Shown here piece after piece: positions 36,905 through 49,362 of a stretch of DNA of 64,000 bases (the first letter of the stretch is position 1; the number at the start of each line of letters is the position of its first letter). The notes beneath the pieces were generated by a model. The model searched no databases. It was not told the DNA's origin and saw nothing but the letters and a program-made list of their open reading frames with translations. The translations under genes were made by a program, and so were the position numbers. Where the stretch lies: positions 17,067,466-17,131,465 of the forward strand of contig NC_133236.1 of the NCBI RefSeq assembly GCF_040436345.1. The letters are read 5' to 3'. The DNA comes from Pagrus major (taxonomy: Eukaryota > Chordata > Actinopteri > Spariformes > Sparidae).

Positions 36905-37500
36905 CTGTTAACTTTGAGCTAGGCTATTTACTATAAGCTAACCTGTCCATTAGCCTTTAGCTAACAATCTAAAGTTGGCATAAATGTCAACTATTTATTT
37001 AGTTTATTTATTTAGTTAACAATTGTATTCGTTAGCTTTTGGCTAAGCTAACTATTCTACTCCTATACTACTCCTTGAGGCTACCTTTTAGCTAACAATT
37101 TATGGATGGTATAAATCTCAACTATTTATTTGCCCATTAATTTTTAGCTAACTATTGCAACCATTTAAGTCTATCTATTAGCTACTTAGCTAATAACAAG
37201 ACATTGTTAACTTGTAGCTAGGCTAAATATTTACTTTTAGCTATCCTGTCCATTAAATTTTTTTTTTTACCCATTACTGTAATTTTAGCTAACCATTTCA
37301 GCCAATTAAATCCATTAGCCACCTAGCAACTGAAACCATTAGCTAGCTTTATTAACTGTTTATTAGCTAACTGTTTTCCATTACCGTACGTTTAGCTAAC
37401 AATTTATCGATGGCATAAATGGCTAAAAGTGTAGCCCTAACCCTAAATATAAGAGTTTTGCTTTTAGCTAACAATTTCAAACATAGGCTAAATTAAATTT
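36905..37500. repeat. degenerate TTAGCTA-rich repeat block 2
   Basis: It carries the same vocabulary as 34370-35130 (TTTTAGCTAACAATTTA, ATGGTATAAAT, CCATTAGC). The intervening 1.8 kb lacks it. The order and spacing of phrases differ between blocks. Confidence 0.75.
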
Positions 37501-39269
37501 AATATTAAGATTTTCTTGAAATAATATTGTACGGCTGTTTTTTCCTCCAAAATGAGTTGAGCTAACCACTGTTAGCCTAACTCCAAGTACCCCTGCTTTT
37601 GAATCACCTCTGTAGCGTAAAAGTTAAATGTAACTGTGTCTTCACTCCTCCTGAGTGACAGAAAAATATATTTTCTATTAAAAAGGTTAAAATGGCTCGT
37701 ACCTTTCAACAGCATCCACCAGTCTGAGTCACAACATTTAGACTGACATTTCAGATACAGTGTAAAGGCCAAAGGCGGAGATATAAAACTATTGAATGAA
37801 AGAAGAGTAAAGAAAGAAAAGAGATTAAAAACACACATTACGAACAACAACACAAAAGGCATACAAACACATCATGGATAACATATTGCCCTCAAGACCA
37901 CAATAAAGGCAGATCTCTCCTGAAATGGTACAAATGGGATATTTTAATGGATTCATATCCTGCAGAAGATGGTCAAACACATTCATCTGAATAAAAATGT
38001 CTTTGCATAATAATGGGGCTTAAGAGCGCTATCTCTGTTTGAGACGTATCTTCAGCTGCAGGTTACTGTGCATTGAACGAGTTTAATTTCTCAAACAGGG
38101 ATGTTGAAAACGCTGCGGCGCTGCACCCTGGGGCACTTTGCTTCGGGTAGAGAGCTGCATAAAATTGCACGACAATAATTACATAGATTAAATATGACCT
38201 TTTACAAAATAGCAGATCGGGACGATGCGCTTAACCCGTTCGAACCATCTGCAAGAAATGATTTCCATTTCTTTCCCCTCCTCCGACCTGAACACTTCTT
38301 CAGCCTCTTTCAGCTCACAGGATGTTCTCTTGCTAAATCCTCACGTCCGTCCTTGTGGGGATTTTAAAAGAACATGGATCAGAACAATAGCTTTTCACCA
38401 TAAAGTGTTGAACAATGTGTCCTCTGCAACCTAATTACCGGCCAGTGAAGATTAAGTGAGGTCCTTCTGCTGCTTGCTGCTACATTAACCTGAAAGTAAA
38501 AAACACAACTGCATGTGCAACACGAGATGAGTGATTTTCCAGGAAAATAGTTCATTTCTTTCTCGTCCAGGGGACCATTAAGAGACGCTGGGCTGGTGCA
38601 GAGCTTCTTGCTCCTGCGGAGGATTGAACGAGGGTTTTTGCAAACACTAAGTTTCCCTCTTGAAGACGGCAGCAGGAGGATACTGAGTGATAGTCACGGC
38701 TGCACTGATATGAATCTGCAACGAGTATCCTCACGGTGCATTAAAGTAGAGGTTTATTACCTTTTATCTTTCTCTTTTTTAAAAAAAACAAAGATTTATG
38801 CCGAGGCTCGTGAGTGTAAAATTAAACTGTGATGGATGTTCATCCTGAATTCACCGGAGAAGATTACAGAAGGGTGTTCAGAGTTCAGCGTCTTGAGATC
38901 AGGCCGGCGAGTTACAGCCTCGTTGTTTCAGGTTGTTATCTGAGGGAGAGTTTATGACACCCTTTTATGTGAAATAGAGTCGGGTGATTCTCGGCTATCG
39001 CAGTTTAATGCAGAGCCTGAGGGAGGCGATGCGGCCTTAACTCAGGGAGAAACATCTGTGACGGCTCCGACTCAATATGCTTCACCTGCCCTCGACCGGC
39101 CAGCCCCCCCGCTGCTCCACAGACAGGTGTGTAAAGGCTCAGAGGGATGTGAGGCCGGGAAATACCCCGTCTATATTTATCTATCACACACCGGAGAGCA
39201 ACATGTTTTTTATGAACTCACTATTAAACTACGGTTGTTTTCCTAATTGTTGTTTCAGGGAGTGGAGAG

Positions 39270-39525
39270 GATGGGATGGCTGCCAGCAGTCCTGACCTCG
39301 ACCCCACTGAACACTTGTGGGATCAGCTTGGTTGTGATGTTCGTGTGCCAGACTGACCGACACAACCACGTGGCCTGCATGAGGCCCTGGGCCAACCTCA
39401 CCACAGCATGAGGAGGAGGTGCCAGGCTGTTGTGGCTGTGTGTGGTTCTTCCACACGATACTGAGGCTCCTGTTTGTTAAATTAATAAATTGATAAATTG
39501 CCAATATGTCTTGTTTCTTCAGACT
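39270..39525 (+). pseudogene. Tc1/mariner-like transposase relic
   Basis: Translation from 39276 gives SSPDLDPTEHLWDQLG. This matches the Tc1-family motif around the third catalytic residue (SPDLNPIEHLW-type, E being the last acidic residue). A stop follows within a few codons, near 39350, and only this C-terminal piece remains. Downstream noncoding sequence ends in TTAAATTAATAAATTGATAA. It is a dead fragment without function. Confidence 0.7.
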
Positions 39526-39849
39526 TCAATCATCCAATCCACCAAACAAGAGTCAGTAGCAGAATAAGCTGTTTGGCAGAGAAGATTTGGCAAATTTTTC
39601 ATGGGCGCAACCCAGATACTCAGCTCTGCTGCTCATCCAGCAAATGCATGTTCCCTACAAATGTGGCACCATTTAAAAGGGAAATAAACAGGCTTTCCAA
39701 CGGTGTAAGATTTATTGCCAAGAAACATCGTTACAACAAAGAAATCATCTACCAAACACAAATTTACTTACTTTTATCTATATATCGATACTGCAATTTT
39801 CGTGCTACCTAATATTGGTGTTGGTCCCAAACATCCAGTATCAGCTGCG

Positions 39850-39975
39850 CTTTAATGGAGACAGGTGAAAGAAATAAGATACACGTTTATTCATCAGTTT
39901 ATGAGAGACCCGGGCTAGTTGTTCCCCTGCTGCCAGTCTTTATGCTAAGCTATGCTAATCACCTCCTCTGCTCCA
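39850..39975. repeat. AAAGACTGGAAACAGG-type repeat fragment
   Basis: It contains CTGCCAGTCTTTATGCTAAG followed by CTATGCTAATC, the reverse orientation of the motif in the 49690-49900 copy. Confidence 0.6.
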
Positions 39976-41574
39976 GCTCTGCACTCGAGACCTGAGCGTT
40001 TCATTGACCCTCCCAGCTGTAACTCTGCAAACCTTCTACATATTCCTTTGAAAGTGAAAGTAAAATCCAAAAACACTAATGGGGGGAAAAAATCTACGGA
40101 CTCAGCAAACTGTGAAGGTCATAAGTGCGAGGCAGCAATATTTCCTTCAGGGAGAAAAATCCCGTCTTCACCCTCCGCTGTGAGTCCTCCAGTGTACAGA
40201 GGAAACACATGCAGCAAATCTGAATATGCAGATTAAAAGTCAGGATCGTGGCGTGTTTCTTCATGTTGTTGCCCTGTAATGATTTGTGTCGTGTTGTGTG
40301 AGTCGTCATTTCGCGGCTGTGCACTTCTGTTGTGTTTGGCGCTGCCTGCTTTGATCAGTCTGAAGTGACGACCTTCACATTTTTCTGCCGCGCCGCAGCC
40401 TCCTGATGAACTTGGGGCTTTTGAAAGCAGCCGTCCACCGACAGCCTCAAATAACTTGTTCAAAGCCGAAGCTTGTTACAGCTGCCTCAGTTTATGTAAA
40501 AATCAATCCGTCCGTTGCTTTTTTAGCAAATGAATTTAATTAGAGGGTTATAAACAGCAACACATGAAAGCAATAAACGTCTCTCCTGTGTACCGCTGCC
40601 TGCATAATAAAGACCTTGTTCTGCTGAGTGTCGGAGCTGTTTTCACTTCAAAAAATGGCTCACAAAGGGCAAATTTCACTGTGTCAGCCATGTTGCAGTG
40701 GCCCTGTGTCACTTATGCTGATAAATGTATGGACATCTCATTAAGGAAATTGGCTTTGAGAGGCCGAAGCCTTACAGTGACGGATCTGACCCGGTCGCCG
40801 CTGCTGATTATCTCACCCAGAGACGATAATGTTTAATGGACTGGAGCATCGTCGTCCGGTCGTGGATTGTTTAAATGATTACAATTAATTTAAAGGCTGC
40901 AGGTGATAAAAACAATATTTAGTGAGGGTGTCATCAGACTTGAACCTCCTCTGGGACGACACATTCATCTCTGTCACAGATTCACTCAAACATGCACCGT
41001 CCATATGTCAAACTGTGACAGCGCTGCATTATTGTAATGGATTTTGGGTCTCTAGCGCCGGTTAATGCGACACTTCGAGTGACGTTTCATTCAAAGATGC
41101 GACATCCATCTTGTGATAAATGAAACAGACACACACAGAGGATTGATTGTTGCTGTAAGAGTAAAAACTCTGTCGAGGGCTGAAGATTAAAGGTTGTGTT
41201 GATTTTTTATGTCGAAAAATCCTGAAAACATTATCATGATTGTGAATTAATCATTTTTCCAGCTTCGAACAACTGCTAGCTAGCGTTAGCAACATTAGCC
41301 AGCGCAACGATGTTGTAACGTGAATACGATGGTAGGGGGGAGATGTACTGCCTCATTCAGTGGCTGCATGTTTTCAATTAAAAACCTTCAAGTACATAAA
41401 AACATTTATGAATTAATCTCATTTGGAAACGTAGAGAATTATGACTTAGATACTCACAACTGCAGATATTTTGAGGAACTCAGCTGCACGTTTCCTTTTC
41501 TTTCTTACTGAGAGATCGATGAGGACGCCACGCTCACGCCTCTGCATGCAAAGTTTAGTTAAATAGTGGTAACA

Positions 41575-41850
41575 TAGTGTCACATTTTGGGAAATTCTTG
41601 CTTTTGTGGCAGAGAGTTGAGAAGATTAGAAGGTTAGCAGGTCTGCCTACTAGCACCTGTTTGTATAGGGGCCAGAATATCTGTGATCAAGAATCTCCAA
41701 AACCACAAACCTCCGCCAAGGCCCGACAGCTCCCTCTGATTGAATCGAGCCTATAATCCAACATCAAACTCGAACACGGAAAGAGCAAGGCTAGCTGTTT
41801 CTCTCTGCCTCCGGTCTTAATGCTAAGCTAGGCTAATTGGCTCCAGCTAT
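41575..41850. repeat. AAAGACTGGAAACAGG-type repeat copy
   Basis: It starts ACATTTTGGGAAATTCTTGC and ends CGGTCTTAATGCTAAGCTAG then GCTAATTGGCTCCAGC. It is a dispersed repeat shared with 45535-45720, 49690-49900 and 56635-57200. Confidence 0.65.
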
Positions 41851-42299
41851 GGATTTAATGCGCAGACATTCCTGAATAATTGATCACTCAAACAACGATC
41901 TTAGCAGGAGCTTAACCGATGCACTGATCAATAAGTGGTTAAATGAATGTCTCTTGTTTTTCTTGCAGGCCGCCCTCACAAACAGTCGGCCTGACCCCGT
42001 CTCTCTGCGCTCGTCCCTGACACATGATCTCCCCCCGCAGCAGGCCGGCCTTGGCCTTGTTTCTACGTGCCGTGAAGAAGTTTCTGCATCGCTCAACGCC
42101 GCCCGGCCCAACAACAGGTGAAAGGTCTGTTACAGGCGCTGCAGAAAGCCCCTCCGGGCAGATGGAGCCAGATGATAATCTACATGAGCTCAGTGTGAAA
42201 GGATGTCAGCGAGCCGACATATACACTTCTGGCCGATGATGCGAGGAGTCACCGAGGAGAATTAGACGTCAAACGGTGATGAAATGCTGTGTCCTTGTC

Positions 42300-42480
42300 T
42301 TTTGCGCTCGGAGGTAATTAAACTCCCTCGGCCTCGCTTGTCCCCTGCGTGGGGTCGCCGCGGGTGATTACAGACGGACGGAAATGTGCAGATCAATCTG
42401 CCATCGCCGGCAAGAAAAATTACAGAGTGAGACACAAAAGGAATTGAGCGTCGACCAGAAAGATTTTCCCTCCAACAGCA
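42300..42480. promoter_or_regulatory. candidate conserved noncoding element
   Basis: This is a repeat-poor stretch of balanced composition with homeodomain-like GGTAATTAAACT and a run reading CAGATCAATCTGCCATCG. Nothing in it is coding. The regulatory call rests on texture alone and needs comparison with other fish. Confidence 0.2.
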
Positions 42481-44599
42481 GCCTCATCAAATCTGTACAC
42501 AGCAGCACGCATCACAGCAGAGGAATATTTACATAGTAATTAGAGAGTGGATGTGTAGAGTCAGAGATGAGGGTGAAGTTGGGGGAAGAGTAAATGATCT
42601 GTGGGTGGGTTTTTTTTTTCAGAGGCTAAAAGCATGTCATTAGTCGATCAGAGCTGTTGGGTTTCCTCAACGGCGGGCGAATGAAAAATGCAGATAAGTG
42701 CTCACCAATCACCACCACCAGCGTCCGGACTCCATGGAGGGGCTCTTCTTGCTGCTGCTGCTGCTCAGGGCAGATGCCCTTCGACCAGGACATCTTCCTG
42801 TGGAGTCTAAGCGCCAAAGACTTTCTGACAGGACTCATTATCACTTATCATCTGCTGTAATAAACATTTTCTTTACTTCATTCACGCTCCTGGTTGAACT
42901 ATAGGTGTGGTGTGATGACCAAAAGCAGTTTATCTTCCTGGCAACAGAGTAATCATTGCCCTGGAAAACACACTGAACACACCGTCAGATACTTCATAGC
43001 GACGATTTTCTTCAGTGGAAAGAAGTTCTGACTCCTGGAGGTGTTTCTGCTGATGGTCCAGAACACACGGCCACTAAAAGGGTCACAAACTAAGTGCTTC
43101 AACAGCGAATGAATCCCCCTCGCTGTGGGGCGGCCCGCGAGCTCAGAGACCTCTGCTGCATGTTTCCTGTTTCTCGCTACACTGACTGTCGAATGAGGTT
43201 AAAATGCAGAAACACAACCTTTCACTGCCGTCCCCATTAGAACAATTATTGCATCTTAACACCGTGTTTGAAAGCTTTCCACCTCTTAAGCGTGGCCTTT
43301 AAAAACAGCTATTAACACATTGTTCCTCAGATTTGTTTGGACAAAGTGTCGTCCACTTCAAGAATAACACATCCCAGTGATGGAAGAAGTGTTCAGATCC
43401 TTTACTCGATACAACAAGTGTTTAAATACTCTTCATCTTGTTCTGTTTCAGCCGCATCATTATTAATAAATTAAGGGATTTGTATTTACGACAGTGGTGC
43501 TCAGAAATTGTGGGGGATTTTTACATACTGTTGCTTTAATGTTGCAGCAGGTAAATGTTGGCCTCATTTTGATTCCTTTAAAAACTGCTGGACAGCTTGT
43601 TAATTGTCCCCTCAGGATAAAAAATGCCATCGAATAACAAATAAAATCATCACTGCACTTAAACACACCGCAAAGATGAGCTCATACGTCTGAGGAAATA
43701 ACTCTCTATACCACCAGGAAGCTGGAGTCTGTGTTCGTCATTATGACTCCTGCAGAGACGCCTGCAGATGTTGCCATCCACTTGCCATTGTTATTTTCGC
43801 ACCACTCTTGCTTACATAGCTGCTTCTTATCAAGAATATGTCTGCAAAGAAGTTGCAAATGGCAGCGGTGAAGAGGCAGAGGTGAAAAAAAAGGAGAAAC
43901 CGTGCTAAATGTGGAGGAGCTTTCCCTTTCTTAATCTGTCTCTGTTCTTATGCAACAATTAATTTAGCCGAATAGCTACGTGATTTCACCGATGGGCTCC
44001 ACCGATGATCTTACAAGTCCAATCAGCCGAAAAGCTGCCGAAAAAGGGCCGACTCGTGTCAACGGAGCTGCACAAAAAGCAAAAACTCGGGCCACAGATG
44101 CTCATCGATGTGTCAGGTCCCTTAACTTAACCTGTTATTATGTTTTGTATTATTAACCTGAATCTGCAAAGTAACTTGTGAAGGTTCCCAGCGTACAAAC
44201 AATAAGTGAGAACATGTAATTTGTTTGAACCAGCCCTTTAAACAGAAACCTGACACCTGTCCGTCCTCTGTGCTGAATTTCCAGCCTCTCGCAGTCTGAT
44301 CAGGTTATTTTTATCCAGCCTTCAGCACAAACAACGAGCAGCATCCGGCTGAGAATATAGAGCAACATCCGTAAACCGATGCCTCACCTCCTCTCTTAAA
44401 AATGCGTCACCGCTGCTGCTTTTGTGTCCTCCATTAATCTTGTCGCCATTAAAGGTTGTGTGGCTGCCATGTTGATCAAAGTTTCTCCCACTTCTGTCTG
44501 CGATTTCACACGTGATTGGAGATTTTGATGGATAAATATCTGATTCTCTCGGCAGAGGTTAATGTGTTTTCCGTACGGTTACCGTCTGCATGTCTGGGG

Positions 44600-44960
44600 A
44601 CAGGGAGGGAGCCTCCATCAAAACGTTTATTCCCGCAATAAAATAGCCTCGATCTGTGGCAGGGTGTTAAACACGGCGTCCATCTAGGAAGAGCCCCCTA
44701 ATAGCCCATTTCCCTGGAGAGCTCAAGAGGCCATTTACAACAACCAATCGCGCGGCTGGGGAAGCCGCCTCGGTTCTCTTCGCCGATGATGAGATAATGC
44801 AAAAAGGCAACAGCACAGTCCCTTCTCCGTGTTTATGTTGTCAAACAGAGCGATGATTTATGAGCGGGGGAACAGGATTAATAAAATGCACGTAGGATTA
44901 TGATAAATGAAGATGCAGGTTAATGCGCGGCGTCGTGATGTTTCTCCACACTCACCACCT
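44600..44960. promoter_or_regulatory. candidate conserved noncoding element
   Basis: This repeat-poor stretch contains CAACAACCAATCGCGCGGCT, GATTTATGAGCGGGGG, AGGATTAATAAAATGCAC and CAGGTTAATGCGCGG. These resemble clustered homeobox-type sites. It has no coding content. The call is speculative. Confidence 0.22.
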
Positions 44961-45534
44961 CCAACCACTCGTGGTAAAATTGATTAAACATGCAAGGTGA
45001 GGGCTGTAAGATGCAATGCATGCTGGTCCCAAACACGCATCGGTTTAAGGCATAAACAACATCCTGTCAGCTGTGAGTGAAACAGCGTGGGAAGGTTGAT
45101 AAAGGGCTCAGTGGGGCTGTTTTGCTGTTCTTAAGTGCTTGCATGGTTAATGGCCTCGAGCTCCTGAAGGCAGCTGCAGTGTGACTCTCTCACCCACCTG
45201 CAGGTGAGCTTTTAATGAGTCAACCAGTTTTCTTATTTCAACCTGAGCTCGAACACGTACAGCGTAAAGAAGGTGAGCGTGACCTGCAGGATCAAGGCTG
45301 AAGAACAGAGGGAACAGATGCGTCTGTTAATGAATGCGTCTCTGGTTAGAGGAGAAACTTCATCTTGGGATTTGCTTTCTTTGTGATTAATTGTACTCCA
45401 AAAAAAAAACGGAGACAGTCATAGAGTGTATCGAGAAAACGATGTGAAGACTGCAGATGAAAAACTCAAATATTCAAAGCAGCAGTATATAATATAAAAA
45501 CAGTATCACAAGACTTTCACGGGAGTTTGACTAA

Positions 45535-45720
45535 TACGCTTATTCGTTTTCTGGTGGAGAGTTACATGAGAAGATTGTTACCTCACTCATATTTATGTAA
45601 TATATATATAATGTACAACTACAGCCAGAAGATAAGAAACGGGGGAAACAGGCTCGCTCGGTCCAAAGGTAACAAAATCACACCGCTATAACACCTAAAG
45701 CTCACAAACACTTAATAACA
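45535..45720. repeat. AAAGACTGGAAACAGG-type repeat copy
   Basis: It contains ATACGCTTATTCGTTTTCTG, AGAAACGGGGGAAACAGGCT and GGTCCAAAGGTAACAAAATC in the order typical of this fish repeat. Confidence 0.7.
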
Positions 45721-48094
45721 AAACGCTGAACAACAACCAAAGTGTAAAAACACCAACGATGCTGTTTTATGGCCGGATCAACGTGACGTCGCGTTAACAA
45801 CAACAGTCACTTCCTGGTCGGACCTGTCTGACATGACGCATGAAATGTGACGCTTCACACTGAACTTATGCAGGAAAGTAAAATTCTTCCTGGCTTGCTG
45901 TTCCCCCCTATTTTGGTCTTTAAAGCAGCATTATGTGGAAATTGGTATTTTGTGCGATTTGTGCGACACCACTGTCCCTGTAAATACAAATCCCAGGTCT
46001 GATGTGATGCCGGTGATAACTACAAACAAAACGTGTTATGTCATGTGTTGAAAACTTGCAGAGTGGCTGAGACAGAGACACCATTCATCCTATAAGACGA
46101 CACTGAACCATCAACGTGATTCTGAAGCTGTTATTTTAAGGTAAAAAAGTTACGTAATGTTGCTTTAAGCGAAGCTAACCGACTGCTGAAGGACATAAAA
46201 GTGGTGTTTTGATCTCTAAAAGTGTCAAACTCTTGCTTTAAATTTTTACTTTACAGTATTATCAGCAAATGTGCTAGATTATAATGTGCAATGGCCCTTT
46301 TGTGTGGGTTATTATACATATATTATACTCTGCTGTGCCATTATTATTATTACAGGTGCATTAACACGCTGGCAGGGTTTGAATGTTTGAATGTAGCTGG
46401 ATGAGGTCGAGGTCACAATATACTGTTTGTATATAATTTATAATATTTCAAGCTCAGATGGAGTTTTTAATATGTAAAATATTTTGTTTCTAGGTCTATC
46501 TAAAGGTGTTAAATACAAGTATTATAGACAAAAGTAAAATATCTCCCTCAAAACATAATCAAAATTGTACGTACTTGAGTAAATGTACTTGTAAATGTCC
46601 ATTAGTGCCCATTTTGAATTGAAATGTGAGTTAATATTTACACTGTTTTGCAGTTTATTGATGAGTGCATGAGAAATAAATGTGTATTTGATATATATAT
46701 AAAAAACTACACCTCAAATGAAGCATACAACAAAAAAATATAGAAGGCAAAGATTGTACTGAGTTTAATACCTGTATACATTCAGAGACATCCTGCACAA
46801 GCTTATCATGACAAAAAGGTCGGCTGATTAGTGCGTTATTATGTGCTAACGAGCAGCTATCAAACATTATCATGTCTCCATTATTACAGCACCAAGTCAG
46901 AAAGGCTGCAGTCATTTTCAAGTGCGTGAAAACCCTCCAGATGACCTTTAGATTTCAGTGTCAGTCAGTCATCGTTAGCCGACAGCACGGCAGCGAGCCA
47001 GAGATCAGACTCCATTCCTCCACGCTGATCTGAGGAGGGGAGCCTCGTTCTCATTTGTCCGAGGATAAATCACACACTTACAAACATCAGGGGCTCGGAG
47101 GATTCAGGAGCAGATGGAGATTAAAAGTCCTGCCCAAAGAGCAGCAGCAGTTGTTTTAGGTGGAGGAGAAGTGCCTTTGTTCATCTACCCAGAACAGATG
47201 TTTCCACCCAGAGGGAACTCTCATAAGAGGAGATTAGGATTCGGACCAGCACTTCCTGCACCTTTAACCTCCCGGATACAATTTGGAAAAAGGTAGAATG
47301 AGAAACATCCATCAACCCTATGAAGTTTCCCAGCGGCTCTTTGGGGAGTATTTGCAAACAAGGTTTAATTTTGGTAAGTAACAGCCTCTAAAGGAGGCAG
47401 TATTTTATATTTTATGAGAGTAATAACTTACATTTGGGGTGCACTCACTGTGATCAAGGCTTCAGGACAGTAAGTGTACACACACACACACACATACTAA
47501 ATCTAAAAGAGAGACAGAGAGACTTAAAGAAAGAGAAACAGAGAGATATTTAAACACATCCACAAGAGGTCATCTGCGAGACTCAGCCATTGCACTGCCC
47601 ACGCACTCCCACACGCTCAACATCATTAAAAACAAAAAGGCACAACTGAAACAATGCTGCAATCTGTGACGCAACCCGACAACAAGTGAGACAGATCTGT
47701 CGGAGTAAGCAGCCACGTTGAGAATCTTAACAAAATAAAACATCAAGGGAGGAGGGATAGAAAGCTGCAATCTCTTTTCTTAATCACAGCTTCTTTCGTG
47801 CTCCTCAGTGTGACCGTACTTTGATTTCTATCATTTAACTAGAGATTGTGTCCTTTATAGGAGAAACAATATCATAACTAATCAGATGTGTTAGCATTGA
47901 GGTTCACTTTAAAACATTTTGGCCGGGATCTTCTGAGTAAATTGGCTCTTAAATGACCTGCACTCATTGCTCACAGCTCATTGCTTTGGAAATGAATTGA
48001 GTATCTTACGCCACCCAGTGGGCTGGACAACATCCAAAAACAATGGAGAGATCAGAAGGAAGCAGCGCCGGGTGAATGACTTGAATCATAAAGT

Positions 48095-48100
48095 TTTATT
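48095..48100 (-). other. polyadenylation signal of lrg1-like gene A
   Basis: TTTATT on the plus strand is AATAAA on the minus strand. It lies 111 bp past the stop codon and gives a short 3'UTR. Confidence 0.55.
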
Positions 48101-48210
48101 TCAGCCTCTGACACAGTCAATTATATGTGAATATTTTACTTTGGCAGGAGATTTTAGTGGAAATTTAGAGGGTACAAGGAAAATCTCCACTCCACCACGC
48201 CACCTCCTCA

Positions 48211-49218
48211 TCACTCATTTTTAATCTTGTCAAGTCCGAGCTCACTGCTGGTCAAAGAGACCACTTGTCGCAGAATGAGAGCTTCAGGCGCTTCACATGT
48301 CACCTCCTCCAAAAAGAAGACATTTTGGCGATGGGTGGTGAGCCACGTCCACAGGTACTCCATCCTCTCATCGCACACCCAGGGGTTTCCTGTTAAGATC
48401 ACGCTGAAAGAGGATTTCCTGCCATCCAGCAGCCCTGAGGGCAAATGCTGCAGCTGATTCTGATCCAGCAGCAGAAGTTCAAGACGTTGGAGACCCTGGA
48501 GGACGGTCGCTGGCAGCTCTCGGAGCTGATTCTGCTGGAGAAACAGCTGGGTTAGTTTCAGGTTGTGGGTGAAGGTTGCAGGTTTCAGGGAGGTTAGTTT
48601 GTTCCCGTTGAGATTCAGTGTCACCAGGTGGGGCAGGTTCTTTAAGGCATCAGGTTGAAGGTCTTGCAGGTTGTTGTCACTCAAGTCTAGAGTCTCCAGA
48701 CTGGGCAGCTTGTGAAGCAGAGCAGCAGGTACGCCTGCTAAACGGTTTCCAGACAAGTCCAGCCAGGTGAGGCTGCTGTTGTCAGGAAACCACTCAGCAT
48801 CTGCTTTTTGAATCAGGTTGTTCTTCAGCACCAGACTACGAAGCGCGGCACAGCTGAAGATGGTCGGAGGAAGATGAACCAGCCGATTTCCCGTCAGATC
48901 CAACGTGTTCAAGTGAGGAACGTGCTGCAGTAGATCTGGAGGGAGGCTCGACAGGTTGTTGTGATACAGCTGGAGGTTGTTCAAAAGGGGCACGAGACTC
49001 AAATGACTGGCTGTGATATTGCTGAGCTTGGAGGATTGGATGGACAGTCGAGTGGTGTTGGAGGGTAAACCATCTACAGGGAAATGTGTGAGGGAGCTTT
49101 GGCTGCACACCACCCCTGCACCTGAACAGGAGCACAGATCCGGGCACGAGTGGGAGCCTCTTTTTTGGTAGCGGCATTCAGCCAGCACAGTGAGAGTCAG
49201 GAGGACCCACAAGTTCAT
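48211..49218 (-). CDS. leucine-rich alpha-2-glycoprotein-like, gene A
   Basis: It encodes 335 aa, a predicted secreted LRR glycoprotein. I start at MNLWVLLTLTV, not at the longer in-frame Met near 49296. A good 3' splice site (TTTCCTTTGTACAG, exon from 49228) lies 10 nt upstream of this ATG, and the chosen start opens a signal peptide of about 15 residues. Next come an LRRNT cysteine cap (CPDLCSC...VVC), about nine LRRs and an LRRCT cap (NPWVCDERMEYLW...TCEAPEAL). The LRRCT resembles human LRG1 (NPWICD...RCAGPEA). Sequons include NTT, NIT, NLS and NSS. It is a tandem paralogue of gene B; both have KADAEW-x-PDNS. Mammalian LRG1 is an acute-phase plasma protein, but its role here is inferred. 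Other secreted LRR families, such as CPN2-like, are the alternative. Confidence 0.88.
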   Translation of the reverse strand: MNLWVLLTLTVLAECRYQKRGSHSCPDLCSCSGAGVVCSQSSLTHFPVDGLPSNTTRLSIQSSKLSNITASHLSLVPLLNNLQLYHNNLSSLPPDLLQHVPHLNTLDLTGNRLVHLPPTIFSCAALRSLVLKNNLIQKADAEWFPDNSSLTWLDLSGNRLAGVPAALLHKLPSLETLDLSDNNLQDLQPDALKNLPHLVTLNLNGNKLTSLKPATFTHNLKLTQLFLQQNQLRELPATVLQGLQRLELLLLDQNQLQHLPSGLLDGRKSSFSVILTGNPWVCDERMEYLWTWLTTHRQNVFFLEEVTCEAPEALILRQVVSLTSSELGLDKIKNE

Positions 49219-49228
49219 CTTTAAAGTA

Positions 49229-49309
49229 CTGTACAAAGGAAAGAGAGGCATTGTAAGGGAGAGATCCATGCAGGATATCAAGAAAATGATCATCAATGTA
49301 TAATCCTAC
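49229..49309 (-). other. 81-bp 5'UTR intron of lrg1-like gene A
   Basis: The donor is TTTCAG|GTAGGATT (exon end 49310). The acceptor is TTTGTACAG (exon start 49228). It leaves a noncoding first exon of about 20 nt if transcription starts 25-30 bp below the TATA box. Confidence 0.6.
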
Positions 49310-49355
49310 CTGAAAGGCGCAGCAGAACTCCCTCTGTGTTTAGTTAAAGTCTTGG

Positions 49356-49362
49356 TTTTATA
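49356..49362 (-). promoter_or_regulatory. TATA box of lrg1-like gene A
   Basis: TATAAAA lies on the minus strand, about 46 bp upstream of the first-exon donor. This is a compact TATA promoter, as expected for a highly inducible secreted protein. Confidence 0.65.

Larger units (their letters stand above)
33760..48090. other. kcnf1-lrg intergenic region, no gene seen
   Basis: About 14 kb has no open frame with recognisable protein content and no convincing multi-exon signal. It contains the TTAGCTA blocks, a Tc1-like relic, copies of the AAAGACTGGAAACAGG-type repeat (39850-39975, 41575-41850, 45535-45720) and TTTACTCAAGT fragments (43375-43445, 46480-46620). Several stretches between 38 and 45.4 kb are GC-richer and repeat-poor and could be regulatory. 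Confidence 0.6.

Noticed and set aside
38225-38260. GTTCGAAC, resembling a tRNA T-loop
   Set aside because: No acceptor stem, D-arm or anticodon arm can be folded around it.
49219-49296. Longer N-terminus for lrg1-like gene A
   Set aside because: A consensus acceptor lies between the upstream Met codons and MNLWV, and the shorter form begins with a proper signal peptide.
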